Origin: Fidelibacterota bacterium
Lineage (GTDB): Bacteria; Fidelibacterota; Marinisomatia; Marinisomatales; UBA1611
Length of the DNA: 52,674 bases
NCBI GenBank assembly: GCA_012964275.1
Contig: DTUG01000039.1
Coordinates: 3,779-56,452, forward strand
Direction: 5' to 3'
Part shown: positions 33,944 to 41,915 of the stretch, piece by piece
Layout: each line of letters starts with the position of its first letter
Numbering within the stretch: the first letter of the stretch is position 1
Notes under the pieces: generated by a model
What the model was told of the DNA's origin: nothing
Databases searched by the model: none
What the model saw: only the letters and a program-made list of their open reading frames with translations
Translations under genes and position numbers: made by a program

Positions 33944-34396
33944 TTAGACCTCCATACGGTCAACTAAATTCGAAGATATCAGGGCTTCTACTGCTATCTT
34001 GTCATTAACCGTGCATGTACCGGAAAATTTATATAGGTTGAGTTTTTTATTTAATAATCTAATATGAAGAATTAGTTGGCCCCCTGGTGTAATCAATCGA
34101 CGAAAACGAACTTTGTCTAATCCAGAAATAAACATATTTTTCTTTAATGGATCGTCCAGTTCATACAGCATCAAAAAAGCAGTAGTCTGAGCCAGAGACT
34201 CAAGAGATAAAACACCCGGCATAACCCGCTGACCCGGGAAATGCCCTTGAAAATATGGTTCATTGAATGTCACATTTTTCATAGCGATTACTGATTCACC
34301 AGGTTTTACTTCAACAATACGATCAATGAGAACAAAGGGATAACGATGAGGTAGGATTTTTAGGATATCCTGAATGTCATCCATCAATATTTCCAT
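33944..34396 (-). CDS. fabZ: 3-hydroxyacyl-ACP dehydratase FabZ
   Basis: A 150-residue hot-dog-fold dehydratase of fatty acid synthesis. ILKILPHRYPFVLIDRIVEV and the active-site helix FQGHFPGQRVMPGVLSLESLAQ (His52, Glu66) are complete. The ATG at 34396 has GGAGG nine bases upstream inside lpxC and overlaps the lpxC end by 20 bp. FabZ competes with LpxA for hydroxyacyl-ACP, and its gene lies between lpxC and lpxA. In many Bacteroidota LpxC and FabZ are fused; here they remain separate but overlapping. Confidence 0.96.
   Translation of the reverse strand: MEILMDDIQDILKILPHRYPFVLIDRIVEVKPGESVIAMKNVTFNEPYFQGHFPGQRVMPGVLSLESLAQTTAFLMLYELDDPLKKNMFISGLDKVRFRRLITPGGQLILHIRLLNKKLNLYKFSGTCTVNDKIAVEALISSNLVDRMEV
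33949..33953 (-). promoter_or_regulatory. GGAGG ribosome-binding site deciding the lpxA start
   Basis: A perfect GGAGG within the last fabZ codons, six bases upstream of ATT 33942 in the lpxA frame. No ATG, GTG or TTG lies at a workable distance behind it, so it points to ATT initiation. Confidence 0.6.
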
Positions 34397-35333
34397 TCCA
34401 TAATGCCTCCAATTCTTCAGAATATTCTTTTTTCAGTTTCTTTACAAATTCAACATTGCTTGCGTGTCCAGCTCTCGCAGCAGTCACATGTCCTTTGATG
34501 GGAACTCCCAGCAAAGCCAAATCACCAATGAGATCCAAAGTTTTATGACGAACAGGTTCATTTTTAAATCTCAATACTTTTCCATTTAAAATACCATTTA
34601 CACCATGAATTATAGTTTCTTCTATACCAAAGAGATTGCGCAAACGTTCTATCTCATTCTTATCTATCTTTTTATCAACAATTACCAACGCATTATCCAA
34701 TGCACCGCCTTTAATCAACCCTTGTTCCCTTAACATTTCGACCTCACTAAGAAAACAAAATGTCCTGGCCGGGGCTACTTCAACAGCAAAATCTTCCTCC
34801 ATATTATAGATTGCTTCATATTGCGTACCCAACGCTGGAAGAGGGTATTCTACCATAAAAGTGACTCGGAAACGGTCAGATGGGATTACATGAATATCGA
34901 TATCCCGATAATAATCGGTATAGTTGACCGCACGATTTATTTCCAAGACTTTGCGTTCTTCATTCTGAAAAACCACGCCCCCATCTAAAAGTGCCTCCAC
35001 AAAGTCCTTGGCACTGCCATCCATCACTGGAGGCTCCTTGCCATTTAATTCAATAAGTATATTATCAATCCGTAATCCTGTTACTGCTGCCAGGGCATGT
35101 TCAACAGTATGGATGCGGACATCATTTTGCTCAATTGTTGTTCCACGGGAAATATCTACCACATGATCAATATCAGCTTTGATTTCCGGTGAATCCTTAA
35201 TGTCTGAACGAATAAACTTTATACCATAATTCTCAGGAGCAGGGTGGAAAGTAATCGTGCTTTCCACACCGGTATGTAAACCAATGCCTCTGCAAGATCT
35301 GGATTTTTCAATGGTACGTTGCTTTCGTTGCAT
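34377..35333 (-). CDS. lpxC: UDP-3-O-acyl-N-acetylglucosamine deacetylase LpxC
   Basis: A 318-residue zinc deacetylase, the committed step of lipid A synthesis. It opens RTIEKSRSCRGIGLHTG, with IHTVEHALAAVTGL (zinc ligand His79), PPVMDGSAKDFVEALL, VRHKTLDLIGDLALLG (zinc His and Asp) and AARAGHASNVEF (catalytic His). Length is that of the free-standing enzyme. It lies 9 bp after lpxD and overlaps fabZ. The C-terminal ALWNGNIDG is encoded in the overlap. Confidence 0.96.
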   Translation of the reverse strand: MQRKQRTIEKSRSCRGIGLHTGVESTITFHPAPENYGIKFIRSDIKDSPEIKADIDHVVDISRGTTIEQNDVRIHTVEHALAAVTGLRIDNILIELNGKEPPVMDGSAKDFVEALLDGGVVFQNEERKVLEINRAVNYTDYYRDIDIHVIPSDRFRVTFMVEYPLPALGTQYEAIYNMEEDFAVEVAPARTFCFLSEVEMLREQGLIKGGALDNALVIVDKKIDKNEIERLRNLFGIEETIIHGVNGILNGKVLRFKNEPVRHKTLDLIGDLALLGVPIKGHVTAARAGHASNVEFVKKLKKEYSEELEALWNGNIDG

Positions 35334-35342
35334 GACTGTAAT

Positions 35343-36356
35343 TTACTCTTTGAATTGACTTTGAATCAATCGATCTAGTTTTCTTCTCAGTTTTGATACT
35401 TCTGAAAAAATTGCATTTCTTTTATGTTGTTCTCTGATTGGTCGTGCCGGGTAACCGCTGTAGACTTCATTTCCAGGAAGGGATTTTGTAACCCCTGATT
35501 TTGCAGCCACTATTGAACGATCCCCAAGTTTAACATGATGGACAACACCGGCCTGCCCAGCTAAGGTACAAAACTCTCCAATTTCTGCACTACCAGCGAT
35601 TCCAACCTGAGCAGTAATTAAACATCCGCGACCAATTTTCACATTATGAGCAATATGAACCAGATTATCCAATTTACACATATCGCCAATTATCGTATTG
35701 CCAATTGTAGCCCGATCAATCGCTGAATTAGCTCCAATTTCTACATTATCCCCAATTAGAACTGATCCAATTTGAGGTATCTTAACATGTTGATCTGAGT
35801 CGGAAACATACCCATACCCGTCTGATCCAATTACAGTACCAGCATGGATAATAACATGATCACCCAGGACAACATTATGATACAATGTAGCGTTAGCAAA
35901 AATCTTACATTCTAACCCAATGGATGTATTTTCCCCAATAAATACATTAGGACCAATCCATGAGCGATCTCCAATTTGAGCACCTGTTTCAATCACAGCT
36001 CCGGGTTCAATGGTTACATTTATACCTACATTAGCATTATGGTGGATGAATACACCGGCATTAATTATTCCCGGTGGTTCTCTATCGGGATAGTAAACTG
36101 ATAACGTTTTAGCTATGGCTAACTGGGGACTTTTAACAATAATACCATTATGGCCTTTTAGATGATTCTTTTCAGAAACAAACACGGCTGACGCAGCAGT
36201 GTTTTCCAAATATTTCCCGTATAACGGATTCCCTAAAAAAGTAATTGTGCCCGGTTCTCCATTTTGAATCTCCGAAACACCGGTGATTTTCAAATCCGGA
36301 TCGCCTGACACATCGCCACTAACCAGCGTGGCAATTTCACTGAGAGAGAACTCCAA
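35343..36356 (-). CDS. lpxD: UDP-3-O-acylglucosamine N-acyltransferase LpxD
   Basis: A 337-residue acyltransferase adding the second hydroxyacyl chain in lipid A synthesis. The N-terminal uridine-binding domain (LVSGDVSGDPDLKITGVSEI, NPLYGKYLENTAASAVFVSE) is followed by hexapeptide repeats with VIGSDGYGYVSD, VHIAHNVKIGRGCLI (catalytic His) and LAGQAGVVHHVKLG. The start is TTG 36356, 6 bp after skp, without a clear Shine-Dalgarno, so translation may rely on coupling. Confidence 0.96.
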   Translation of the reverse strand: MEFSLSEIATLVSGDVSGDPDLKITGVSEIQNGEPGTITFLGNPLYGKYLENTAASAVFVSEKNHLKGHNGIIVKSPQLAIAKTLSVYYPDREPPGIINAGVFIHHNANVGINVTIEPGAVIETGAQIGDRSWIGPNVFIGENTSIGLECKIFANATLYHNVVLGDHVIIHAGTVIGSDGYGYVSDSDQHVKIPQIGSVLIGDNVEIGANSAIDRATIGNTIIGDMCKLDNLVHIAHNVKIGRGCLITAQVGIAGSAEIGEFCTLAGQAGVVHHVKLGDRSIVAAKSGVTKSLPGNEVYSGYPARPIREQHKRNAIFSEVSKLRRKLDRLIQSQFKE

Positions 36357-36362
36357 TATAGC

Positions 36363-36890
36363 TTAATTATCTGATCCCAATTTCCCTAATTCATGCAGGA
36401 CATCATCGGTCAAATCATATTTTGATTTGAAATATAACAATCCAACAGATGCATCAATGATGTAATCAAAACCGCCGTCAATTGCAACCTTGTCAACAGC
36501 CTTTTTTACTTTACCCAGTATATCATATTCCAGTTGAGCCTGTTTGCGCATTAACTCGCCCTGGGGACCAACTTTTTCAGCCTGATAGGTCTGGATTTGG
36601 CGTTCTGTCTGATCAATTTCCTGCTTAATACTTTCACCCCTATCTAATGACATGAGACGTTTTACCTCGTAGTCCTGTTTAAGGCTATCCAATTTTTGTA
36701 CTCTTTGATCAAACTCAAATTGTACTTTTCGATATTCGAGCTGGAGTTGAGATTCAGCATCTTTGAATTCCTCAAATTCGCTTCGGATACGCTCTGACAG
36801 AATATATCCAATTTTTAATTGTGCTGTGGCAGAGGCTGTTAAACCCAGCATTATGCCGATAATAAATATGGGGCGAAGTAATTGTTTCAA
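36363..36890 (-). CDS. skp: OmpH/Skp family periplasmic chaperone
   Basis: A 175-residue periplasmic chaperone that holds unfolded barrel proteins on their way to BamA. After a signal peptide (LLRPIFIIGIMLGLTASATA) come QLKIGYILSERIRSEFEEFKDAESQLQLEYRK, a long charged coiled coil that forms the tentacle, and the closing KKAVDKVAIDGGFDYIIDASVGLLYFKSKYDLTDDVL. The start is TTG 36890, supported by GGAGG five bases upstream (36900-36896). It lies between bamA and lpxD as in many Gram-negatives. Confidence 0.92.
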   Translation of the reverse strand: MKQLLRPIFIIGIMLGLTASATAQLKIGYILSERIRSEFEEFKDAESQLQLEYRKVQFEFDQRVQKLDSLKQDYEVKRLMSLDRGESIKQEIDQTERQIQTYQAEKVGPQGELMRKQAQLEYDILGKVKKAVDKVAIDGGFDYIIDASVGLLYFKSKYDLTDDVLHELGKLGSDN

Positions 36891-36904
36891 TTTTTCCTCC
36901 TTAG

Positions 36905-39328
36905 TTACCGATATTGTTGCCCAATTGTTATAGATGTTTTCCAGCCTTCTGGTTCACCATCTCCATCCAAATCATCAAAACCATAGCCGAGATCAAATCC
37001 CAGCAGACCAATCATAGGCATGAAAAACCTAATGCCCACTCCCACGGATCTTTTCAGATCAAATGGTCCTACACGAGGCAGGTTAAATTTTTCCTGAAGA
37101 CTCGGTTCTGCCCACACATTCCCCATTTCTGCAAATAGCAGACCATAAACCACCGGGTTTTCAGAAAACGGAACACGAAATTCCGTTGAAACTTTCGCCA
37201 GTGCATTACCACCCACCGGACTACCTCTGGATGTTAATGGGCCCACCCGGTTATCTTCATACCCTCGCAATGGGTTGCCATACATTAAGCCATTACCACC
37301 CATGATAAATCGTTCATCAAATGGTATGATAGATTCTTCATCATCATAAGAAGGTAGCATCCTAACAACGCCCAGTTTCAAAGAACTCATCAAGACGAAT
37401 TTCCAGAATGTAGGTGTATACCACTCCAGATTCAATATATGTTTATGAAAATCCTCATTCCCGCCAAAAGGACCTCCAGATAGAGCAGAAGTCAGGGACA
37501 TTAAGGATCCCTGAGTCGTGAATTCAGGATGATCTCGGCTATCTCGACGAATGGATTGGGTGATACTGACACCATCTGAGTGCTGCAACCCACCAGTATA
37601 TCGTTCAAGATCGTCTTCACTTCCTTCGTACATTTTACGTTGCACTTGAAAGGACCAATTCCCTCTAAAAAAATCATCGGGCCATTTAAAGATCCTTCCC
37701 CAGGTTATGGAACCACCCGCAATCGTAAAATCAAGAGGAGCATAATACAAAGATGAGCGGCCACGGAAAGAATAATAAATGGAGGCTCCTAATAAATTTT
37801 TTGTATCATTAACCATCGGGTCAGTGAAACTTAAACTTGCGGATCGCTGTTTGGATGGTTGATAAGAACCACCGGTGTAAAAACTGCTACCAACATTGGC
37901 GCCAATGTTGGTGCCAACATTGAAAGATAATGCCAAGCGCTGACCCTTCCCCCTGAAATTGGGGAATGTAAAACCGCCGCCGCCAGTGACCCCAAATGCT
38001 TGGCTAAAACCCATGTTCATGTTTGCCGTGCCTGAGAGTTTTTCTTCAACGGATATATCCACATCCACTTCGTTGTCATTTACAGGCACTACATCCGGGA
38101 GTACATTACTAAAATAATTCAGCATCATAATTTCGCGATAACTACGCATTAACCTATCTTTATTAAACACATCTCCAGGAAATATTCGTAACTGCCGCCG
38201 AATGACATTCTCATGGGTTTTATCATTACCTCTAATAACGATATTGCGAATATGCACCTTATGGTTCTCCACCATAATAAAATGTACATCAAGTGAATCT
38301 TCACCAACCGGCGTCACTTGTGGTTCTATACGGCTATAGATATACCCCCGATCCATATATAAATTCTGCATTCGCTCATATACTGCTTTTTCAAAATCTT
38401 CCTCACTATATTTATCACCCTTTTCTAATCCCAGCGCGCGGGATAATATCTTTTCACTGTAGAGGGTTTGTCCCTCCCAGGAGAAGTTTCGGTATTTATA
38501 CATCGGACCTTCCCGTACATACAGGATTAAATCCATATATCGTCTGTCTTCGGTGTATTGGATTGAATCAGAAATAATATTGAAGTCGCGATATCCTTTG
38601 TTTCGGTAATACTTACGGACATTGTCAATGTCCTCCTCGAACTTATCCTGATCAAATGTGGACCGCCAAAAAAGATACCAACGTTGTTGTTTAGTCTCTT
38701 TCATAGCCAAGCGCAAACGGAGATCAGAATAAGTTTCATTTCCTTTAAATTGAATATTGCGCAATTTTACTTTTCCGTTTTCTTTAATTCTAAAAATGAT
38801 ATCTTGAGTTATCCCTTTTGCCTTCCCACCAAAAAGATTCAATTCATTTTCAGCATCCGTTAGTTCTGCCCCAACCTCTGCCATGAGGTAGCCCTTTTCT
38901 GCATAAAGTTCCTTTACCTTTTTTATTTTTTCATGCAACAAGTTTGGTTTGATTCTCTGACCCGTAGTCAGGTTTAATTCCTCTTCAAATTTGCTGTCCC
39001 TAATCTTGCGGTTACCCTCATAATGAACATTGCCAAGAACAGAGCTTTCTTTGACAACAATGGTGAGCGAAAGACCATCCTCAGTTTCGTTATCATAACG
39101 GAGTTGAATATCATCAAAAAGGCCCAGTTGCCATAATCGTTTTATAGCTCTTGGAAATTCATTGGATGAGATTGTCAACCCTTTACGTAATCCAGAAGTG
39201 AATATTATTGTATTGGGAGATGAGATTATATGCCCTTCAACCTGAACATCCTGTAATTTGATCTCTTGCTGGTTCTGCGCAATAATAAAGCTGGAAATAG
39301 CAATAAAACGTGCTAATTCTTTAATCAT
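36905..39328 (-). CDS. bamA: Outer-membrane protein assembly factor BamA
   Basis: An 807-residue Omp85 protein that inserts barrels into the outer membrane. ATG 39328 lies 1 bp after the uppS stop; a GTG at 39349 would overlap uppS. Five POTRA domains (for example IKLQDVQVEGHIISS, VLGNVHYEGNRKIRDSKF, VKLRNIQFKGNETYSDLRL, KYRNFSWEGQTLYSEKIL, VHIRNIVIRGNDKTHENVI) fill residues ~20-430. The barrel follows, with the (V/I)RGY lid-loop motif in LRGYEDNRVGPL and a terminal aromatic-rich strand. The barrel start contains a GTNIGANVGSS repeat encoded by a 24-bp palindrome. Confidence 0.96.
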   Translation of the reverse strand: MIKELARFIAISSFIIAQNQQEIKLQDVQVEGHIISSPNTIIFTSGLRKGLTISSNEFPRAIKRLWQLGLFDDIQLRYDNETEDGLSLTIVVKESSVLGNVHYEGNRKIRDSKFEEELNLTTGQRIKPNLLHEKIKKVKELYAEKGYLMAEVGAELTDAENELNLFGGKAKGITQDIIFRIKENGKVKLRNIQFKGNETYSDLRLRLAMKETKQQRWYLFWRSTFDQDKFEEDIDNVRKYYRNKGYRDFNIISDSIQYTEDRRYMDLILYVREGPMYKYRNFSWEGQTLYSEKILSRALGLEKGDKYSEEDFEKAVYERMQNLYMDRGYIYSRIEPQVTPVGEDSLDVHFIMVENHKVHIRNIVIRGNDKTHENVIRRQLRIFPGDVFNKDRLMRSYREIMMLNYFSNVLPDVVPVNDNEVDVDISVEEKLSGTANMNMGFSQAFGVTGGGGFTFPNFRGKGQRLALSFNVGTNIGANVGSSFYTGGSYQPSKQRSASLSFTDPMVNDTKNLLGASIYYSFRGRSSLYYAPLDFTIAGGSITWGRIFKWPDDFFRGNWSFQVQRKMYEGSEDDLERYTGGLQHSDGVSITQSIRRDSRDHPEFTTQGSLMSLTSALSGGPFGGNEDFHKHILNLEWYTPTFWKFVLMSSLKLGVVRMLPSYDDEESIIPFDERFIMGGNGLMYGNPLRGYEDNRVGPLTSRGSPVGGNALAKVSTEFRVPFSENPVVYGLLFAEMGNVWAEPSLQEKFNLPRVGPFDLKRSVGVGIRFFMPMIGLLGFDLGYGFDDLDGDGEPEGWKTSITIGQQYR
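37889..37912. repeat. Perfect 24-bp palindrome inside bamA
   Basis: ACCAACATTGGC followed directly by GCCAATGTTGGT, a perfect inverted repeat without a loop. A third, similar arm (GCCAACATTG) follows at 37913-37921, so alternative hairpins are possible. It encodes the repeated residues NVGTNIGANVG in an early barrel strand. Confidence 0.85.
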
Positions 39329-39329
39329 C

Positions 39330-40079
39330 TTAAGACTGAACCTGCTCACTTATCTGACCGAAACGCCTCTCCCGAGACTGATAGTCCAAAATGGCATGCA
39401 TTAACGCATCTTCCCGAAATGCGGGCCAATAGGTCTCAGTAAGATAAATCTCTGTATAGGCACTTTGCCAAAGAAGAAAATTACTCAAGCGTAACTCACC
39501 ACTGGTTCGTATTAACAGGTCAGGATCTGGTTTATCTTTTGTTTCTAAAACGGATGCAAATACATTCTCATCAATAGACAACGGTTCTAAATCTCCTTTA
39601 ACAGCTGATTGGGATAGCATTTGTGCCGCCTTTATTATCTCTTGACGGCTACCGTAATTCAAGGCCAATATCAAGTTAAGACCAGAATTATTACAAGTAA
39701 GTTCAATGCCATTTTTTATTCCCTGCTGCGTTGATTCCGGTAATTCACTGAGTTTGCCAATAGTGGAAAACCTGACGTTGTTCTTATTAAGTTCCCGAAC
39801 CTCTATATTTATCGTTTTCAGCAGAAGTTGCATAAGAGCACTTACTTCTTTTTCAGGTCTATTCCAGTTCTCTGTTGAAAAAGTATAAAGCGTAAGATAT
39901 TTTACCCCGATTTCCCCGCAAATTCGGGTTACTTCACGTACTGAATTTATTCCTTCTTTGTGTCCAGAGAGGCGAGGCCGATTACGTTCTTTCGCCCATC
40001 GACCATTACCATCCATAATGATAGCTATATGATTTGGAATGGGCCCGGATTCAACCTTTTCCCGGAGAGGGGTGTTCAT
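39330..40079 (-). CDS. uppS: Isoprenyl transferase (undecaprenyl diphosphate synthase)
   Basis: A 249-residue cis-prenyltransferase making the C55 carrier for peptidoglycan and O-antigen. Motifs: IAIIMDGNGRWAKERNRPRLSGHKEG (catalytic Asp23), YLTLYTFSTENWNRP, LNLILALNYGSRQEI and PDLLIRTSGELRLSNFLLWQSAYTE. It is the first gene of the envelope cluster. The usual partner cdsA is absent next to it; bamA follows directly, 1 bp after the stop. Confidence 0.97.
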   Translation of the reverse strand: MNTPLREKVESGPIPNHIAIIMDGNGRWAKERNRPRLSGHKEGINSVREVTRICGEIGVKYLTLYTFSTENWNRPEKEVSALMQLLLKTINIEVRELNKNNVRFSTIGKLSELPESTQQGIKNGIELTCNNSGLNLILALNYGSRQEIIKAAQMLSQSAVKGDLEPLSIDENVFASVLETKDKPDPDLLIRTSGELRLSNFLLWQSAYTEIYLTETYWPAFREDALMHAILDYQSRERRFGQISEQVQS

Positions 40080-40207
40080 AATACATTCATTAAAAACGTG
40101 ATAAAATTACCGCTGACGAATACATCAAACAACCGGCAACCTCGACAGTAAATCACCCTTTTAGCGGGATCAAACGGTAACAAATTAATATGGTTCCCAC
40201 TTAAATA
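40080..40207. promoter_or_regulatory. Promoter region ahead of the envelope cluster
   Basis: A 128-bp spacer between mrp (ending at 40208) and uppS (starting at 40079) on the minus strand. It should contain the promoter of the ten-gene uppS-to-rseP series and any mrp terminator. A short CCCGC/GGG dyad is too weak to call. No RNA gene is seen. Confidence 0.35.
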
Positions 40208-41344
40208 TTATTCAATAACAGAAAGTACCGAATCAACTATAGACAGATAGATCTGCGATATAGAAGACTCAGGGCTTTTATAAACAATAGGTTCTCCGGC
40301 ATCAGTTGATTCCATAATCTCAATCGCAATTGGAATTTGCCCCAGGAGAGGCACCCCCAACCGATTGCTTTCAGCTACACCGCCACCCTGTTTGAATAAA
40401 TCAATTTTTAATTTAAATGATCCATCCGAATCAAGTTGCGTAACTTTTCCATCAGATAGAACAACACTACCACCTGGAATTTTAGTCCCATTTGAATCTT
40501 TAATTGAGCCCTCCAATAGCAAACCAGACATATTTTCAACTACACCAAGCACAGGGGTTTGTACTTTCCGAAACATATCAGCTCCTTTTCGAACATCTGC
40601 CAAAGCAATATCCTGAGGTGTTGTTACAATAATGGCGCCTGTCATACGCAGTTTCTGTGTCAACGTAAGTTGTATATCTCCTGTGCCAGGGGGAAGGTCT
40701 AATATTAAGTAATCCAACTTTCCCCATTCTACATCACGAAAAAATTGTTCCGTCATACGGGAAACCAGTGGTCCTCTCCAAATAGTTGGAGTATCATTCC
40801 CACTGATGAATCCGAAACTCATTACTTTCATAGCATATCGCTCCAGAGGGATCAGTTTCCGGTCCTGTGTCATTTTTGGCTGTTCATTTATGCCTAAAAT
40901 TATTGGGAGCGATGGCCCATAAATATCGAGATCAAGCAAACCAACTGTTAAGTTTTTATGAACTAAACCACAGGCTAGATTTGCCGCCACAGTCGATTTT
41001 CCGACACCGCCTTTTCCACTGGCAACAGCGATCACATGCTTTACGCCTGACAAGATCGATTCCGTAATAGGTCTTTGTTCGGAAGGAGACGGCGGGGATT
41101 GTTGTTTTGAGACATCAGTGGTTAGTTCCACAGATACAATTTCGAAATAATCTGCTAGTTTATTTTTTACTGATTCGATGACAGTACTTTTCTTCTCTTC
41201 ATTTTGAGATGTGATATTCAGATTAACCACAATAGTCTTGCCGTCTATGGATATATCTTTTACCATCCCAAAGGAAACAATATCTCGATTGAATCCAGGG
41301 TAATTGATCGTTTTAAGAATATCGAGCGTTTGATCCTTATTCAT
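40208..41344 (-). CDS. mrp: Mrp/ApbC-type Fe-S carrier ATPase with atypical C-terminal insertion
   Basis: A 378-residue P-loop ATPase of the Mrp/NBP35 family, linked to iron-sulfur cluster delivery. Residues 1-80 form a MIP18/DUF59 domain. The deviant Walker A SGKGGVGKST is at 109-118, then LLDLDIYGPSLP, LDYLILDLPPGTGDIQLTL and VTTPQDIALADVRKG. After VLGVVENMS, where CxxC-bearing homologues read roughly YFICPHCG, this protein has about 45 residues (274-319) with the pattern GSIKDSNGTKIPGGSVVL and DSDGSFKLKID before the normal FKQGGGVAESNRLGVPLLGQIP. No cysteine pair remains. The insertion resembles a carboxypeptidase-regulatory-like beta sandwich strand set. Confidence 0.92.
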   Translation of the reverse strand: MNKDQTLDILKTINYPGFNRDIVSFGMVKDISIDGKTIVVNLNITSQNEEKKSTVIESVKNKLADYFEIVSVELTTDVSKQQSPPSPSEQRPITESILSGVKHVIAVASGKGGVGKSTVAANLACGLVHKNLTVGLLDLDIYGPSLPIILGINEQPKMTQDRKLIPLERYAMKVMSFGFISGNDTPTIWRGPLVSRMTEQFFRDVEWGKLDYLILDLPPGTGDIQLTLTQKLRMTGAIIVTTPQDIALADVRKGADMFRKVQTPVLGVVENMSGLLLEGSIKDSNGTKIPGGSVVLSDGKVTQLDSDGSFKLKIDLFKQGGGVAESNRLGVPLLGQIPIAIEIMESTDAGEPIVYKSPESSISQIYLSIVDSVLSVIE

Positions 41345-41348
41345 GATA

Positions 41349-41382
41349 AAAACAAAAAAACGGCTGTTTTATAACAACCGTT
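41349..41382 (-). terminator. Rho-independent terminator after the ferredoxin gene
   Basis: On the minus strand AACGGTTGT, loop TTTATA-type, ACAGCCGTT forms a 9-bp stem with one G-T wobble (41359-41382), followed by a T-rich run (TTTTTGTTTTT). It lies 31 bp after the ferredoxin stop and just before the mrp start, so it separates the two or attenuates mrp transcription. Confidence 0.75.
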
Positions 41383-41412
41383 AATTTTCTATTTAAAAAC
41401 CGGTTTCTTGGA

Positions 41413-41715
41413 CTAGCCAGGGTACTCTTGTCCAAAAAATTCATAATTCAGTTTGCTAAAATTATTCCACTCATCAGGAACTTCACTTTCTTCAAAAATT
41501 GCTTCGACGGGACATTCCGGCTCACAAGCACCGCAGTCAATACATTCCTCTGGATCAATATATAATTGTTTACTATCTGGATCAAAACCTGGTTCCTTGG
41601 CCTCAGCACCTGCACCTGTAGTGCTTTCCGGACCATGAATACAATCCACGGGGCAAACTTCAACACAGGCCGTGTCACAGGTACCAACACAGGGTTCACA
41701 AATAATGTAAGTCAT
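41413..41715 (-). CDS. 7Fe-8S ferredoxin
   Basis: A 100-residue ferredoxin close to the Thermus 7Fe type (MTYIICEPCVG, then CVEVCPVDCI). The 3Fe-4S ligands are Cys9, Cys17 and Cys21 in a CX7CX3CP arrangement. The 4Fe-4S cluster is bound by CIDCGACEPECP with Cys25. Between them sits a longer acidic loop (HGPESTTGAGAEAKEPG) absent from short homologues. It shuttles electrons in the cytoplasm. GGGG precedes the ATG by six bases. The mrp gene follows, both being Fe-S related. Confidence 0.93.
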   Translation of the reverse strand: MTYIICEPCVGTCDTACVEVCPVDCIHGPESTTGAGAEAKEPGFDPDSKQLYIDPEECIDCGACEPECPVEAIFEESEVPDEWNNFSKLNYEFFGQEYPG

Positions 41716-41915
41716 TTAAATCCCCTAAATAATTAACGGAAAATATTTATTAACAGGTTCCAAATATGTGTCAATTTAATCCGTTTATTTTAATTGGTAA
41801 AAGGCTTTTGCGAATAATTAGTTGCCGATTACTAAACTTATTGAAATTAAGCTGAACTCGACTGTATGAAGGGACTTACATTGCGACACTTGCAGAATCT
41901 CAGGTAGCTTTTCCC
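41716..41915. promoter_or_regulatory. Divergent promoter region ferredoxin / FGGY kinase
   Basis: A 200-bp AT-rich region between a minus-strand ferredoxin gene and a plus-strand sugar kinase gene. It must contain both promoters. A 13-codon ORF at 41866-41907 ends eight bases before the kinase ATG but shows no leader-peptide character. No hairpin or riboswitch was recognised. Confidence 0.4.

Noticed and set aside
41866..41907. 13-codon ORF eight bases before the FGGY kinase, as possible leader peptide
   Set aside because: No run of regulatory codons, no attenuator hairpin after it, and no Shine-Dalgarno; likely chance.
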